64,000 bases of DNA, taken from positions 9,171 through 73,170 of the forward strand of contig CAZJQI010000016.1 of NCBI GenBank assembly GCA_964548275.1, given 5' to 3'. This DNA comes from JAUVUV01 sp964548275 (GTDB lineage: Bacteria; Gemmatimonadota; Glassbacteria; GWA2-58-10). Of this stretch, positions 16,293 through 24,703 are shown in pieces; within the stretch, counting starts at the first letter, position 1; every line of letters begins with the position of its first letter. Under the pieces are notes generated by a model. It made no database searches, had not been told where the DNA came from, and was given only the letters and a program-made list of their open reading frames with translations. The position numbers were made by a program, and so were the translations under genes.

Positions 16293-18872
16293 ATGTTACC
16301 AGAATATCTCAAATATTGGGGCCTGTCCAAACCGCCGTTTTCACTGACTCCCGACCCTGATATGCTCTATATGAGCAAGTATCATCAGGAGGGGCTCATT
16401 CGCCTGAAATACGCTGTGGTCTCCAACAAAGGGGGAGCACTGCTGGTCAGTGAACATGCTGGTGACGGCAAGACAAGCCTGCTGGCAAGGCTGCGCCGGG
16501 AATTGGACCACCAGTATCAGGGAAATTGCAGGACGGTTTTCATCGACCATCCCACCCTGACCGCTAACCAAATGATAGGCGAGATCACCCGCCAGTTCGG
16601 AATGCGTTCGAACACCACTGATAAGCTCACTTTGCTCAACGATCTGCGCCGCTTTCTGCTTGAAAGCCACGGCAGGAATGAAAAGTGCGTGGTAATGCTT
16701 GATGAAGGGCAGATGCTCTGTAACCGCCCGGACCTGTTGCAGGAACTTCGGATACTACTGAATTTCTGTGTTTCTGACGCTTTCCTGATTACTTTCATCT
16801 TTTCCGGACAGAAGCCGCTGGATGAGGCGATTCGCGCCATGCCGGAATTTTACCAGCGCCTGCCGGTACGTTTTTTCCTGCGAAACCTGAATCTCGACGA
16901 TACCCGAGAACTGATCCGATACCGGCTGCACATGGCCGGGAATTCGCCCGACAGAGAGATGTTCAGCGAGGATGGCTATTCCGGTATCTACAATTTTTCC
17001 GAGGGCTGTCCGCGTATAATCTGCTCAGTAGCCGACCTGGCGCTGGTCATCGCCCACAGCCGTTTTTCTTCCCAGGTGGATTTCGTCTCAGTGAGCCATG
17101 CCTGCAGCGACATGAACCGCACGGACGGAGCTTACCACTATTTCCATTTTCTCAAAAGTTTCAATGCGGATCAGGAGCTTGCCCCCGATCAAGTCTCTGC
17201 AAAAGAGGCTGCCCTGAGCTGTCCCGGTTGCGGAGGGGGTGTTCTGGCTAAGGCCAAATTCTGCCAGCATTGTGGAATGAACCTTGTTGATTCAAAGACC
17301 GTGAGTGCAGAGCAAGCCCCGGAACCCAGCGAACCGGCCCAGGCTGAAACGCCTGTCCAAAAGGCGGAGTCAAGTGCGCCGGTACAGTTAGAGGAAGCAT
17401 CGGAGAAAGAGACGGAGGAGACACTGGAACTACAGCAGCGGGCATCGGAGAGTCTAGTTGAGCATCTCCCACCCTCAGCCAGCGGTAAGCCGGCACCACC
17501 TGAGGCTGATCAATCCCCGGAGCCAAAAGCAGGCGAGGAGTCGGTTGAAAAGATCGAGCAAGCCCCGGAAGCCGGGTTTCAAGCGAAAGAGAGCGTAAAA
17601 ATCTGCCCGGATTGCGGCGGAGGTGTTCCAGAGAATGCAAAGTTCTGCCAGCATTGCGGCACTAATCTGGTCGCCTCGGAAAGCGCGGCTTTCGAAGAGA
17701 TTGTCATGAAAGGCGACCAAGACCAGGCAGAAAAAGCCCCAGCCCCAGAAGAAATACGCCCGTCAGAGGAACCTGCTGAATCAGTGACTGAGGCGGGAGA
17801 AAAATCAACAACACTGGAAGAAAAGGCTGCCTCCGGTCAGGTTTCTCCGGATAACCGGTCTTTGAAATTCATGCTTGAATCAGAAGAGCCGCCTCAGGAT
17901 GCTGAAGAGGATATGCCAGGGGATCAGGAGGAGTTTGAAGCAGCTGGGGCAGAGCGGCCAGCAGAGGAAACGAAAGAAGTCCGGGATAAAGAGCCTGGCG
18001 AGGAGGAGCTTGTCGCGGCCCCGGAAGAGAAGCCCTCGGAGGAGCCTGAAGAATCGCAAACAGCTGAAGAGCCTGAACTGGGAGAGGCGGAAGAGATTGA
18101 GAAATCCCCAGAGCCTCAGCCTGAAATGATCAAGTGCTCGTTTTGCGGGCTTGATTTAAGCGCCGAAATTCTTGAATGCCCCAATTGCGGCGAAAAATTG
18201 CAGAAGTCGGATGAAGAGGAACCTCCCCAAGAGGAGGGAATTATCTCTCTGGCCACAACTCCGCAAGCAGGCCAGCCGGAAGAAGTTGCCGCAGGCGGAG
18301 TGATCGAGGCTAACGGCTCTGCTGGAAAAGAAGAAGAAAAAATACAGGGGGAGCCCTCTCTGGAGCAGAATTTGCTCAGGGAAGTGGAGGAACTCGATCT
18401 TTACAAGTTTATCCTGAGCGAAAGCTACCTTCAGGATCGCCGAGTGCCTGATCCGCTTGATGAGGAACTTCTTGTTTTCCCGCTGCGCCGGTTCTGTGGC
18501 CAGACCCCGGTTGTAAAGTTTACGGATGGAGACCGGCAGGAATCTTTTACCACCCGCTGCGGGCTGGTATTTACCGGTTCGAGTCTCCGTTTCATTTTTA
18601 GCAATGGTCTGAGAGAAATAAGTTACCGGATCATCGAAAAGGTGGATGTAGAGGAGCTAGCTAAAAACGATAAAGCATTGCTTTATCAGCTTATCCTCTC
18701 CACATCAACCGGGAGTTACCAGATCACGCTGCCTTTCAAGGCCTCTGTTGCCAAGCGGCTGGGGGAAACACTCCAGCGTTATCTGGCCGAAAAAGTAGGG
18801 GGCCTGGCCGGCGCTGCCGAAACCTCTGGTGTAAACAGCAACAAAGAAGAAAGGGAAGAGGATGCCGGTTGA
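16293..18872 (+). CDS. ExeA-like AAA ATPase with zinc ribbons and PH-like domain
   Basis: 859 aa, cytoplasmic. The N-terminal 280 residues are an ExeA/GspA-type ATPase: Y-W-G-L-S-K-P-P-F-S-L-T-P-D-P, a Walker A-like E-H-A-G-D-G-K-T-S at about 54-62, Walker B V-V-M-L-D-E-G-Q, and the arginine-rich end typical of AAA. Two almost identical zinc ribbons follow (C-P-[GD]-C-G-G-G-V...A-K-F-C-Q-H-C-G at about 309-330 and 437-458), and a third, different one at about 613-632 (C-S-F-C...C-P-N-C-G). They are separated by very acidic Glu/Pro-rich linkers. The last 150 residues resemble a bacterial PH-like beta domain. ExeA drives assembly of the type II secretin with ExeB through a periplasmic part. Here that part is replaced by ribbons and a PH-like fold, so the role is probably different. 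It overlaps the next gene by 11 bases. Confidence 0.78.
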   Translation: MLPEYLKYWGLSKPPFSLTPDPDMLYMSKYHQEGLIRLKYAVVSNKGGALLVSEHAGDGKTSLLARLRRELDHQYQGNCRTVFIDHPTLTANQMIGEITRQFGMRSNTTDKLTLLNDLRRFLLESHGRNEKCVVMLDEGQMLCNRPDLLQELRILLNFCVSDAFLITFIFSGQKPLDEAIRAMPEFYQRLPVRFFLRNLNLDDTRELIRYRLHMAGNSPDREMFSEDGYSGIYNFSEGCPRIICSVADLALVIAHSRFSSQVDFVSVSHACSDMNRTDGAYHYFHFLKSFNADQELAPDQVSAKEAALSCPGCGGGVLAKAKFCQHCGMNLVDSKTVSAEQAPEPSEPAQAETPVQKAESSAPVQLEEASEKETEETLELQQRASESLVEHLPPSASGKPAPPEADQSPEPKAGEESVEKIEQAPEAGFQAKESVKICPDCGGGVPENAKFCQHCGTNLVASESAAFEEIVMKGDQDQAEKAPAPEEIRPSEEPAESVTEAGEKSTTLEEKAASGQVSPDNRSLKFMLESEEPPQDAEEDMPGDQEEFEAAGAERPAEETKEVRDKEPGEEELVAAPEEKPSEEPEESQTAEEPELGEAEEIEKSPEPQPEMIKCSFCGLDLSAEILECPNCGEKLQKSDEEEPPQEEGIISLATTPQAGQPEEVAAGGVIEANGSAGKEEEKIQGEPSLEQNLLREVEELDLYKFILSESYLQDRRVPDPLDEELLVFPLRRFCGQTPVVKFTDGDRQESFTTRCGLVFTGSSLRFIFSNGLREISYRIIEKVDVEELAKNDKALLYQLILSTSTGSYQITLPFKASVAKRLGETLQRYLAEKVGGLAGAAETSGVNSNKEEREEDAG

Positions 18873-19503
18873 TGACGTGCAGGTAAATGTGCTGACCGCT
18901 ATTGTTGTTCTTTTGCTGTTCGGCTATATCTGGCTTCGCAGAATCCAGTATAAAAACAAGCTGGAACGGCAGCGGAAACTTCGCTGCAAGGACTTGATCC
19001 TGGATAACCGGCTGAAACTCGCCAATGCCGGGGTCGATTTCGATAGGCTTGTCGACCTGGTCAAACAGAAAATCCTTCCCGAACATCTCGAGGCGGTAAT
19101 CGGCATACTCACCGCGCAACCGGTGTTCTATAATATTGATGATCCGGATGACCCCGAAAGCCTGGGAATCGATCTCGATTTTGACAGTGAGCCTGCTTCC
19201 TCCAAGAAAACCGCAACTGATTTGGCTGAAGAGGAAGAAAAGCAGCCTGAGGTATTCGAAAAAATGGGGCCGGAACAGGAGAAAAAGTGGATGCGCGTAG
19301 CCCACAATCGTTTCAGGCGTGCTGTGTGTGAAAGAGAAATCACCGAGCGGCAAGCTAAGCTCAGGTTGCTGGTCAAAATGGTCGAATTGGGTAAAAAAGC
19401 GGTGGAAGAAAACCCGGAGAAAGATGTTGCCCGCAGGGAATACGAACTTTCCCTTTGGGACCGTTTCTACGAAAACGAATATCTGGATTTGCAATCCGAA
19501 TAA
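18862..19503 (+). CDS. Membrane-anchored protein of unknown function
   Basis: 213 aa with one N-terminal transmembrane helix (about residues 8-25, V-L-T-A-I-V-V-L-L-L-F-G-Y-I-W-L) followed by R-R-I-Q-Y-K-N-K, suggesting a cytoplasmic body. The body is charged, with an acidic linker (D-L-D-F-D-S-E...; E-E-E-E-K) and two helical stretches. I recognise no domain. Its start lies inside the end of the ExeA-like gene (11-base overlap), so the two are translationally coupled and probably work together, perhaps as ATPase and membrane anchor. This is inference from gene order. Confidence 0.7.
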   Translation: MPVDDVQVNVLTAIVVLLLFGYIWLRRIQYKNKLERQRKLRCKDLILDNRLKLANAGVDFDRLVDLVKQKILPEHLEAVIGILTAQPVFYNIDDPDDPESLGIDLDFDSEPASSKKTATDLAEEEEKQPEVFEKMGPEQEKKWMRVAHNRFRRAVCEREITERQAKLRLLVKMVELGKKAVEENPEKDVARREYELSLWDRFYENEYLDLQSE

Positions 19504-19519
19504 GGAATGAAGGCTGATA

Positions 19520-21400
19520 ATGGAAACCGGTGTGAAAAAATGGGGTAAATTCCTGCTGATCCCGTTGCTTATGGCCATGATCCTGGTTCTCCAGGAACAG
19601 CTTCCAGCCGGCAGCCGGCTCGGAAGGGTTACCGGTGTGATGGACGAGGTGGTGGCTGTCAACCTGGGCAGGATTCATGGCGTAAGGCAGGGTTTGCGGG
19701 GCAGGATATTCAAGTTTGATGAAGAAAAGAAAACGGTAAATGTCGCTGAAATACAAGTTATCGGTGTGTCTGAAAAAAGCTGCCTTGCCCGGATAACCGT
19801 ACTGACGGACAGCCTTGAGGTCGACCAGTACGTCGATATCGAGGGTACGCTGAGTCCACATACCTTGGAAAAGATAGATGTCATAAGCGAACTGGAGGAA
19901 AACGCCAGAAATTACTTTGCCATCTACCAGTACACTGAACCGGACAGCGCAAACTGTCTGGCTGAATGCCGGGAAATTCTTCAACGTGACCCCGATAACC
20001 GCCTGGCGAAAGAACTGATAAAGCAGATGGTGCGCAACTACTTTGGTTGGGCGGAAAGGGAATGGGACAACGGCAACTTTGCTTTTGCCCTGATTTACTA
20101 CTTCCGGATCCTGCGCATCGATGATAGAGACGAAAGGGTGTATGAAAACGTCTGGGAACTGTTTGATCTGATAGATGTCGAGTCGGAAATACCTCTTGAG
20201 CCGATCACCGGGGGAAGGCCTCCCGATTACTACTATACAATTGCAGAGCAGTATTACATGAATGGCCAGTTCGAGAAATCCAAGGCATACTTCAACTTCC
20301 TCCTTGAGAATTTCGTCCCAGACGACCCGGCCGTTCTCGAGGGAGTCAAAAAAAATGACCGGATGCTTGCTCTGCTTGATCACCTGCGCCAGTTCCGTAT
20401 AGAACAGACTAGGAGAGCGGCCCAAGAACAGCAGGAAAGGCTTGATGAGGAACAGGAACGCCGAAAAAAACTCGAACAGATCCGCTTTTTCAGAACAGTG
20501 GCCGAGGATCTGTTTAATAAAAAGGATTATACAGGAGCTCTGGTTTATTATCTCAAGCTGCTGGATCTGGTGCCGGATGATTCTCTGGCTCTGGCTCGGC
20601 GCGAATTTATTTCCTACGCCGATATGATTTTGATTCCGGAAGGTGAATTCAGCCGAGGCAGCAGCAACAGGGAAATCGGCGAGGTCAGGGTGGATTTCGG
20701 AGGTAACAATATGCTTTTCCGCGAACTTCCCAAGAACTGGGTTTACCTGGATTCCTTTTATATCGACCGCTGTGAGGTAACCAACCGCCAGTACAAGCAT
20801 TTCTGCGAAAGTACCGGGCACAGCCCCACGCTCCAATGGCAGAACGGCACATACCCCGAGGGGTATGACGGTTACCCGGTGGTCTATGTGAGTTGGCTGG
20901 ATGCTAATGCCTATGCCCGCTGGATCGGCAAGCGCCTGGCTACCGAGGAGGAGTGGGAAAAAGCTGCCCGTGGATCCAATGGCTACCAGTGGCCCTGGGG
21001 TGACCGTTTCTATCCCCACCGCGCAAATATCAAGGAGAACAGGAAAAATAACCCCATGCCGGTCGGGAGTTTCCCGAATGGGGCGAATGAGTTCGGCGTG
21101 CTGGACCTTGCAGGAAACGTCTGGGAATGGGTCGGCACTAACCTGAGACCCTATCCGGGCTATGATGAGGACCTGTTTTATTTCCCGAAAGGATATAGGA
21201 AAGTTTTCCGCGGCGGCTCTTTCAAGGAAACCGGGGATTATGCCCGGGGTGCTTTCCGTGGGGATGGTGCCGTGGATCAGATATATTACAACGTGGGTTT
21301 TCGCTGCGCCAATGATGTTCCCGGCCGGCGGGAAAACCTTGTTATTAAAAATATAAATCCGGAGGGAACCCTCAAACACACTTCAGTTTATAATAAATAG
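19520..21400 (+). CDS. TPR protein with formylglycine-enzyme-like (SUMF1) domain
   Basis: 626 aa with an N-terminal signal anchor (about residues 10-27). Residues about 30-110 form a small beta domain like the FlgT C-terminal part (G-R-V-T-G-V...V-A-V-N-L-G...G-V-R-Q-G-L). About 120-365 are TPR-like helices with a coiled coil rich in Gln, Glu and Arg. Residues about 369-605 are an FGE-sulfatase/SUMF1 domain: M-I-L-I-P-E-G-E-F, C-E-V-T-N-R-Q-Y, R-L-A-T-E-E-E-W-E-K-A-A-R-G, L-A-G-N-V-W-E-W, F-R-G-G-S-F, V-G-F-R-C-A. The two copper-binding cysteines of true formylglycine-generating enzymes, after R-G-G-S-W, are absent. A binding or structural role is therefore likelier than sulfatase activation. 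The gene begins 16 bases after the membrane-protein gene. Confidence 0.82.
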   Translation: METGVKKWGKFLLIPLLMAMILVLQEQLPAGSRLGRVTGVMDEVVAVNLGRIHGVRQGLRGRIFKFDEEKKTVNVAEIQVIGVSEKSCLARITVLTDSLEVDQYVDIEGTLSPHTLEKIDVISELEENARNYFAIYQYTEPDSANCLAECREILQRDPDNRLAKELIKQMVRNYFGWAEREWDNGNFAFALIYYFRILRIDDRDERVYENVWELFDLIDVESEIPLEPITGGRPPDYYYTIAEQYYMNGQFEKSKAYFNFLLENFVPDDPAVLEGVKKNDRMLALLDHLRQFRIEQTRRAAQEQQERLDEEQERRKKLEQIRFFRTVAEDLFNKKDYTGALVYYLKLLDLVPDDSLALARREFISYADMILIPEGEFSRGSSNREIGEVRVDFGGNNMLFRELPKNWVYLDSFYIDRCEVTNRQYKHFCESTGHSPTLQWQNGTYPEGYDGYPVVYVSWLDANAYARWIGKRLATEEEWEKAARGSNGYQWPWGDRFYPHRANIKENRKNNPMPVGSFPNGANEFGVLDLAGNVWEWVGTNLRPYPGYDEDLFYFPKGYRKVFRGGSFKETGDYARGAFRGDGAVDQIYYNVGFRCANDVPGRRENLVIKNINPEGTLKHTSVYNK

Positions 21401-21710
21401 CCCTGGCTTAAATCAATATCGACAACGCCTGGAACCTCACAAAGGTATTTTATTCAAACAAATCGAAATACAGGCCGTTAGGCAGGCATATCAGTTGTTT
21501 TTTCCCCGGCTTTTAATTATTCTGATTTGATTTGAATAAATTAGATATCTTCCGATAGATTCCTTTCCAGTTCCGAATGTGAAAGTTATCTTGGCTGGAA
21601 AATATCTCCAGGCTCATTTTTCAAGCGGATTCAACCTCAAGGTTGATTTACTGGTTACCGTGGCCGGGTTTTAGTTTTCCCACAATGATTCAAGGATATT
21701 TGCTGAGGCT
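21401..21710 (+). other. Intergenic gap, no gene seen
   Basis: 310 A+T-rich bases between the SUMF1-like gene and the TPR gene. No convincing ORF, hairpin terminator or consensus promoter was found. Hexamers such as TTGATT near 21643 have no matching -10 element at normal spacing. Confidence 0.4.
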
Positions 21711-22883
21711 ATGCACTGTCGTCCCCCTTTTACCAGAGTTTTCTCCTCTATAGTCTTTTCCCTTCTTTTTCTTGCATTTTCTCATCCAGCACATGGAGAT
21801 ACCTTCCTCAGTAGTACGATCAATGAACTTATCTGGCTGAATTATTCAGGAAGGTCCACCGAAAGTTTTGAGCGGGTCGGGTCTCTTCTGAGTAGTGAAT
21901 CCGACAATTACGGTGCTTATCTTATTAGAGCCAACTGTTACGGCTGGTTTATCGCTCGCAATCCGGGGAACCGGAGGTACGACAGCCCTCTCCAGGAATC
22001 GCTGGAAGCCTGTATTGATATCGCCAGGAGGATTGACTCGGATTCACCAGAGTACGGCCGTGCGCTTTATTTCAAGGCCCTTGCCCGGGTGCTTATTGCC
22101 AAGTTCAAAGCAATCCGGGGATATGACTTCTCTGCCCGCTGGTCAACCCGCGGGGCCAAGGATGCTGCCGAGGAGCTTTTCGAGCGATACCCGGATGAAA
22201 TCGACGCGGCCCTTCCGCTGGCGATATTCGACGCAACCTGGGGCGGAAGCCCGCTGTGGCAGAGGGTGGCCCAGTTCGCATTATTGCTCCCTCGCGGCCA
22301 GCGCCAGAGGGGAATCCAGATGCTGGAGAGAATATCTACCGAAGGCGATGACAGCAGTCTCTGGGCAAGTCTCGTTCTACTGGATGTCTATAGAAGAAAC
22401 CCCGGCGCTTTAGAAAAGGCGCTCCAAACCGCTGAACGTCTGCATAACCTGTTCCCTGACAACTCAGTAATCCAGATCGAACTGGGAGAGTGCTACCGTG
22501 GAATGGGACGCTGGGTGCTGGCCGAGGCAGTTTACCGCAGCATTATCGCCAAAGTTGCAAGCCGCCTGCCAGGCTATGATGAGGTTATTTTCGAAATCAG
22601 CCGCCTGCACGCAGTAGAATGCCAGGTGAACCTGGGAAAAATGGATGAAGCTTTCGACGGGATGAGGGGAATTTTGGTCTCCAACCCGATCAACCCGGAA
22701 TGGGTCGTGCCGTGGGCCCATTTTTACGCCGCGCGGATTTATCGGCATCGCAGGCAACCGAAAAGGGCGGAGCGTGCCCTGAAATATGCCCTGGAGGGAA
22801 AGGATTACGCAAACCTTCACGATACTGCAAAAAAAGAACTCGAGGTGGTAAAAAAGATCATGAAGGAGGAAACAGAGCAGTAA
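21711..22883 (+). CDS. Secreted TPR-repeat protein
   Basis: 390 aa. The signal peptide is about residues 1-29 (R-V-F-S-S-I-V-F-S-L-L-F-L-A-F-S-H-P-A-H-G), so it is periplasmic or exported. The rest is helical, with TPR-like pairs, clearest at about 250-290 (D-N-S-V-I-Q-I-E-L-G-E-C-Y-R-G-M-G-R-W-V-L-A-E-A-V-Y) and 330-370 (A-A-R-I-Y-R-H-R-R-Q-P-K-R-A-E-R-A-L-K-Y-A). No enzyme motif is visible. It lies 310 bases after the SUMF1-like gene on the same strand, so it may belong to the same functional module but perhaps to a separate transcript. It is convergent with the ABC exporter. Confidence 0.75.
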   Translation: MHCRPPFTRVFSSIVFSLLFLAFSHPAHGDTFLSSTINELIWLNYSGRSTESFERVGSLLSSESDNYGAYLIRANCYGWFIARNPGNRRYDSPLQESLEACIDIARRIDSDSPEYGRALYFKALARVLIAKFKAIRGYDFSARWSTRGAKDAAEELFERYPDEIDAALPLAIFDATWGGSPLWQRVAQFALLLPRGQRQRGIQMLERISTEGDDSSLWASLVLLDVYRRNPGALEKALQTAERLHNLFPDNSVIQIELGECYRGMGRWVLAEAVYRSIIAKVASRLPGYDEVIFEISRLHAVECQVNLGKMDEAFDGMRGILVSNPINPEWVVPWAHFYAARIYRHRRQPKRAERALKYALEGKDYANLHDTAKKELEVVKKIMKEETEQ

Positions 22884-22903
22884 CCTTTCCGCCTGCATAA
22901 GCT

Positions 22904-24703
22904 TTAAGTCCCCGGGGAAACGACTTCCTGATCCTTGTACTGCAACTGGTAGAGGTTATAGTAAATTCCTTTATGCTGAAGAAGTTCCTCGTGTGAACCG
23001 GTCTCTGCGATCCGGCCGTGATGCATCACGATAATCCGGTTTACATGGCGGATTGTGGAAAGGCGGTGAGCGATTATCAGGCTCGTGCGGCCTGCGATCA
23101 GCCGCTCCAGAGCCTTCTGGATCAGGTATTCGGTATGGCTATCCACGCTGCTGGTTGCCTCGTCCAGCACCAGGATTCTCGGGTTCTTGTACATCACGCG
23201 GGCAAATGACAGCAACTGTCTCTGGCCGGCGCTGAGTGTGGAACCCCTTTCGGTCAATTCGTGATCGTACCCGCCGGGCAGCCTCTCGATAAACTCGTCC
23301 GCTTCGATCGCCTCCGCTGCCTCAGTTATTTTCCCCATTCCCGGGTTGTCCTCACCCAGTGCAATGTTGCTTTTTACAGTACCGGAAAAGATAAACACAT
23401 CCTGAAGCGCTGTCCCGATATTTTGCCTGAGCCACTTTTTGTCGAAATTCCGGATATTTATCCCGTCGATCATGATCTCTCCCTCCTGGGGGTCGTAGAA
23501 TCGGGCCAGAAGGTTGATAATAGTTGTTTTGCCTGCTCCGGTGGAGCCCACGACCGCAATTTTCTCGCCCGGCTCCACCTCGAAATCTATCCCCCGAAGT
23601 ACAGGTTCATCCTGATTGTAAGCAAAGTGCACGTCCCTAAAGCTCACTCGTCCCTCTATACGGTCGCGCCAGGTGGGTGCCGGGGTGTCGGGGATAATAT
23701 CTTTCATATCGAGCAGCCTGAAAATGCGTTCTGAGGAGGCTGCCGCTGCCTGGAAAATATTGTACTTTTCGCTCAGGTCGCTGATCGGCTTGAAAAATTT
23801 CTCCACATACTGGATAAATGCCACCAGTACACCGAAAGTCAGTGTGCCTTCCATCACGCTCAAGCCTCCGTACCAGAGGATTATTGCCAGAGCGATCGTG
23901 CCGATCAGTTCGATCAGCGGGAAGAAGAGCGCATAGTAGAAGATCGTCTGAAGGTAGGCGTCCATGTGGTCGAGGTTGAGAGTGTCGAATCTTTTCCGTG
24001 TGCGCTCCTGGCGGTTGAAAAGCTGAATGATACTCATCCCGGAAAGTGCCTCCTGAAGGAAGGCGTTGATACGTGCGAGCCGGGTGCGCACGAGCCGGAA
24101 AGCTTCCCTCATTTTCTTTCGGAAATAAAAAGTAATGACCAGCAGCACAGGCAGAATGGAGAAAATGAGCAAGGCGAGTTTCAGGTTCATCCAGAGCATG
24201 ACGATCATGATTCCTGCGATCATCGCCAGGTCGCCGATAACGGTCACAAGACCAGTGGAAAATAGCTGGTTGAGCACCTCCACATCGCTGGTGGCCCGGG
24301 TGACCAGCCTCCCCACCGGGTTCCGGTCGAAAAACCTGAGCGAAAGTCTCTGAAGGTGGCTGAACAGGTCCATGCGCAGATCGTACATCGTTTTCTGGCC
24401 CAGGTAGTTCATAATATATATCTGTGCGCAGCGGGAAATAAAATCGCCCGTGATCGCCAGCAGATAGATAATGATCAGGGTGAGAAAACCCTCGAGCTTG
24501 CCTGGGACAATGTACTTGTCGATACCTACCTTGACCAGGTAGGGCCCGGCTAACTGGCAGGCAGAGCTGGCCAGCAGGCACAGCGTACCAAGAACCACGA
24601 GTATCAGATACGGTCGCAGGTACTGGAAAAGGCGGCGCGCCAGCCAGACGTCGTACGCCTTGCCGGTAACCTCATCCTCCATCATGAAACTTCTGCTTTT
24701 CAA
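22904..24703 (-). CDS. ABC exporter subunit (MsbA/LmrCD-type), consensus NBD
   Basis: 599-aa half-transporter. Six membrane helices (about residues 30-330) are fused to a nucleotide-binding domain (about 345-590). Walker A is G-S-T-G-A-G-K-T-T, the Q-loop is T-A-L-Q-D-V-F-I-F, the signature is L-S-A-G-Q, Walker B is I-L-V-L-D-E-A-T-S-S-V-D with the catalytic Glu, and the switch is I-I-A-H-R. The TTG start at 24703 is kept because GAGAGG stands 5 bases upstream. It overlaps the stop of the partner gene, so the two are coupled. With the 24700-26487 product it forms a heterodimer. The substrate is unknown; candidates are lipids, peptides or drugs. Confidence 0.9.
   Translation of the reverse strand: MKSRSFMMEDEVTGKAYDVWLARRLFQYLRPYLILVVLGTLCLLASSACQLAGPYLVKVGIDKYIVPGKLEGFLTLIIIYLLAITGDFISRCAQIYIMNYLGQKTMYDLRMDLFSHLQRLSLRFFDRNPVGRLVTRATSDVEVLNQLFSTGLVTVIGDLAMIAGIMIVMLWMNLKLALLIFSILPVLLVITFYFRKKMREAFRLVRTRLARINAFLQEALSGMSIIQLFNRQERTRKRFDTLNLDHMDAYLQTIFYYALFFPLIELIGTIALAIILWYGGLSVMEGTLTFGVLVAFIQYVEKFFKPISDLSEKYNIFQAAAASSERIFRLLDMKDIIPDTPAPTWRDRIEGRVSFRDVHFAYNQDEPVLRGIDFEVEPGEKIAVVGSTGAGKTTIINLLARFYDPQEGEIMIDGINIRNFDKKWLRQNIGTALQDVFIFSGTVKSNIALGEDNPGMGKITEAAEAIEADEFIERLPGGYDHELTERGSTLSAGQRQLLSFARVMYKNPRILVLDEATSSVDSHTEYLIQKALERLIAGRTSLIIAHRLSTIRHVNRIIVMHHGRIAETGSHEELLQHKGIYYNLYQLQYKDQEVVSPGT

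Noticed and set aside
19373..21379. 668-codon antisense ORF
   Set aside because: It is the shadow of the TPR-SUMF1 gene, whose motifs are clear; long antisense frames are common in this codon usage.
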